From Gnetum montanum (Eukaryota; Streptophyta; Gnetopsida; Gnetales; Gnetaceae): a stretch of 27,924 nt of DNA. Location of the stretch: the NCBI GenBank assembly GCA_015680685.1, contig MNCI01025384.1:527944-555867 (forward strand), written 5' to 3'. The translations under genes were made by a program, and so were the position numbers. Below, in pieces: positions 27,514 to 27,924 of the stretch. Each line of letters starts with the position of its first letter. Within the stretch, counting starts at the first letter, position 1. The notes beneath the pieces were generated by a model. That model was not told where the DNA came from. It searched no databases and saw nothing but the letters and a program-made list of their open reading frames with translations.

Positions 27514-27924
27514 TGATGAGTGGCGAGATACCCCTACACTCAACCATACAAAATGAGCGTCGCACGCGCGATCTGGTCGAACTCCGCAGATGGACTAGTT
27601 GTGGGACCTAGATAGTTAGCCTTAGGTCGCAGTTTGCTGTCTTCCCATCTAGACTAGTTTTGCATATGTCACATATGGTTTAGTCTAGATGAGGTGTATG
27701 ATGTGTTCTAATTCTAACGCTACTCCTGATGGCAATGGAAAATAATACTAACTAATCTAAGCTAAGAGGAAAAGGGTAAGAAATCTAATCTAGCCTAAGT
27801 GCGACAAGCAACCGATTCCTTGATCAACCGTACACATCTTGGACTTCGTGCACGACTACCACTGGGACTTCTCAAGCATAGGCCTAGGTACGCCACTGGG
27901 ATTACCAAGCGTAGACCCCAAATA
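27514..27924 (-). repeat. LTR, partial, CpG-rich, running off the window
   Basis: Starts TGATGAGTGGCGAG and aligns with the starts of the other LTRs (23174, 14567; reverse of 6474 and 11446). I count about 17 CpG in these 411 bp, against about 3 in the first 411 bp of the LTR at 23174. A CACTGGGA...CAAGC block occurs twice (about 27860 and 27893), the same internal duplication as in the nested element's LTRs. No clear PBS is seen at its left edge. It is either the 5' LTR of the ORF3 element or the edge of a younger separate insertion. Confidence 0.8.

Larger units (their letters stand above)
23174..27924 (-). mobile_element. Gag-less, pol-less LTR element carrying ORF3, minus strand
   Basis: In plus coordinates: an LTR (23174-24086), a polypurine tract in reverse (24087-24101), ORF3 (about 24300-26962), an internal polypurine-like tract in reverse (27326-27343), a leader, then an LTR start at 27514 that runs off the edge. 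LTR ends, TATA region, U3 hexamers and polypurine tract relate it to the two gypsy elements. No gag, protease, RT, RNase H or integrase motif was found, so it must have been moved by proteins from elsewhere. The right LTR is far richer in CpG than the left one, so it may belong to a separate insertion; if so the element ends at about 27513. Confidence 0.75.

Noticed and set aside
1-27924. CRISPR arrays, operons, tRNA/rRNA genes, viral genes
   Set aside because: No regularly spaced identical repeats, no cloverleaf or rRNA sequence recognised, and all multi-domain coding relics are explained by plant LTR retrotransposons.

Overview
The window looks like nuclear DNA of a seed plant with a large, repeat-rich genome. 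A gymnosperm is my best guess, but only a guess. Reasons: one intact intronless SAUR (auxin-responsive) gene, surrounded by old, heavily mutated LTR retrotransposons nested in each other, with CpG decayed to TpG/CpA in the repeats but kept around the gene. I see no bacterial, organellar or viral gene organisation, no tRNA or rRNA gene and no CRISPR array.

Layout. (1) 1-15403: a minus-strand Ty3/gypsy element, running off the left edge. From right to left it has a 5' LTR (14567-15403), a primer-binding site, gag, protease, [foreign insertion], reverse transcriptase, RNase H, integrase, a long 3' region, a polypurine tract and a 3' LTR (1-584). All genes are broken by point stops and frameshifts, but the catalytic motifs can still be read. 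(2) 5671-11446: a related plus-strand element inserted between protease and reverse transcriptase of the first. It has two LTRs (804 and 805 bp), a tRNA-Asp-type PBS, gag, no pol, and a shrunken remnant of a second reading frame called ORF3 here. (3) 15404-17845: old decayed DNA with a C-rich skewed tract, a short tandem repeat and a broken promoter-to-poly(A) unit. (4) about 17850-21260: a low-repeat, CpG-retaining island with the SAUR gene on the minus strand (20677-20234) and its TATA-like promoter. (5) 21690-22870: a Ty1/copia RT-RNase H pseudogene on the minus strand with too many stops to leave a long ORF. (6) 23174-27924: a third minus-strand LTR element with neither gag nor pol. Its only protein remnant is a full-size ORF3 (26962 down to about 24300): a basic Arg/Gly/Gln-rich N-terminus, a globular block, a poly-Gln/Pro stretch, a long coiled coil and a conserved C-terminus. 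An LTR starting at 27514 runs off the right edge.

How the parts relate. The three gypsy-type elements share LTR end sequences, a TATA box preceded by GATATC motifs on a 14-bp phase, the terminal polypurine tract, and a second, internal copy of that tract where gag or gag-pol stops. The two pol-less elements look like deletion derivatives of a gag-pol-ORF3 ancestor: one kept gag plus the two ends of ORF3, the other kept only ORF3. ORF3 sits in the position of the env-like frame of Athila-type elements, starts right after a splice-acceptor-like sequence, and carries two stop codons at matching positions in both copies. This ORF3 module is the least explained and most interesting part of the window.
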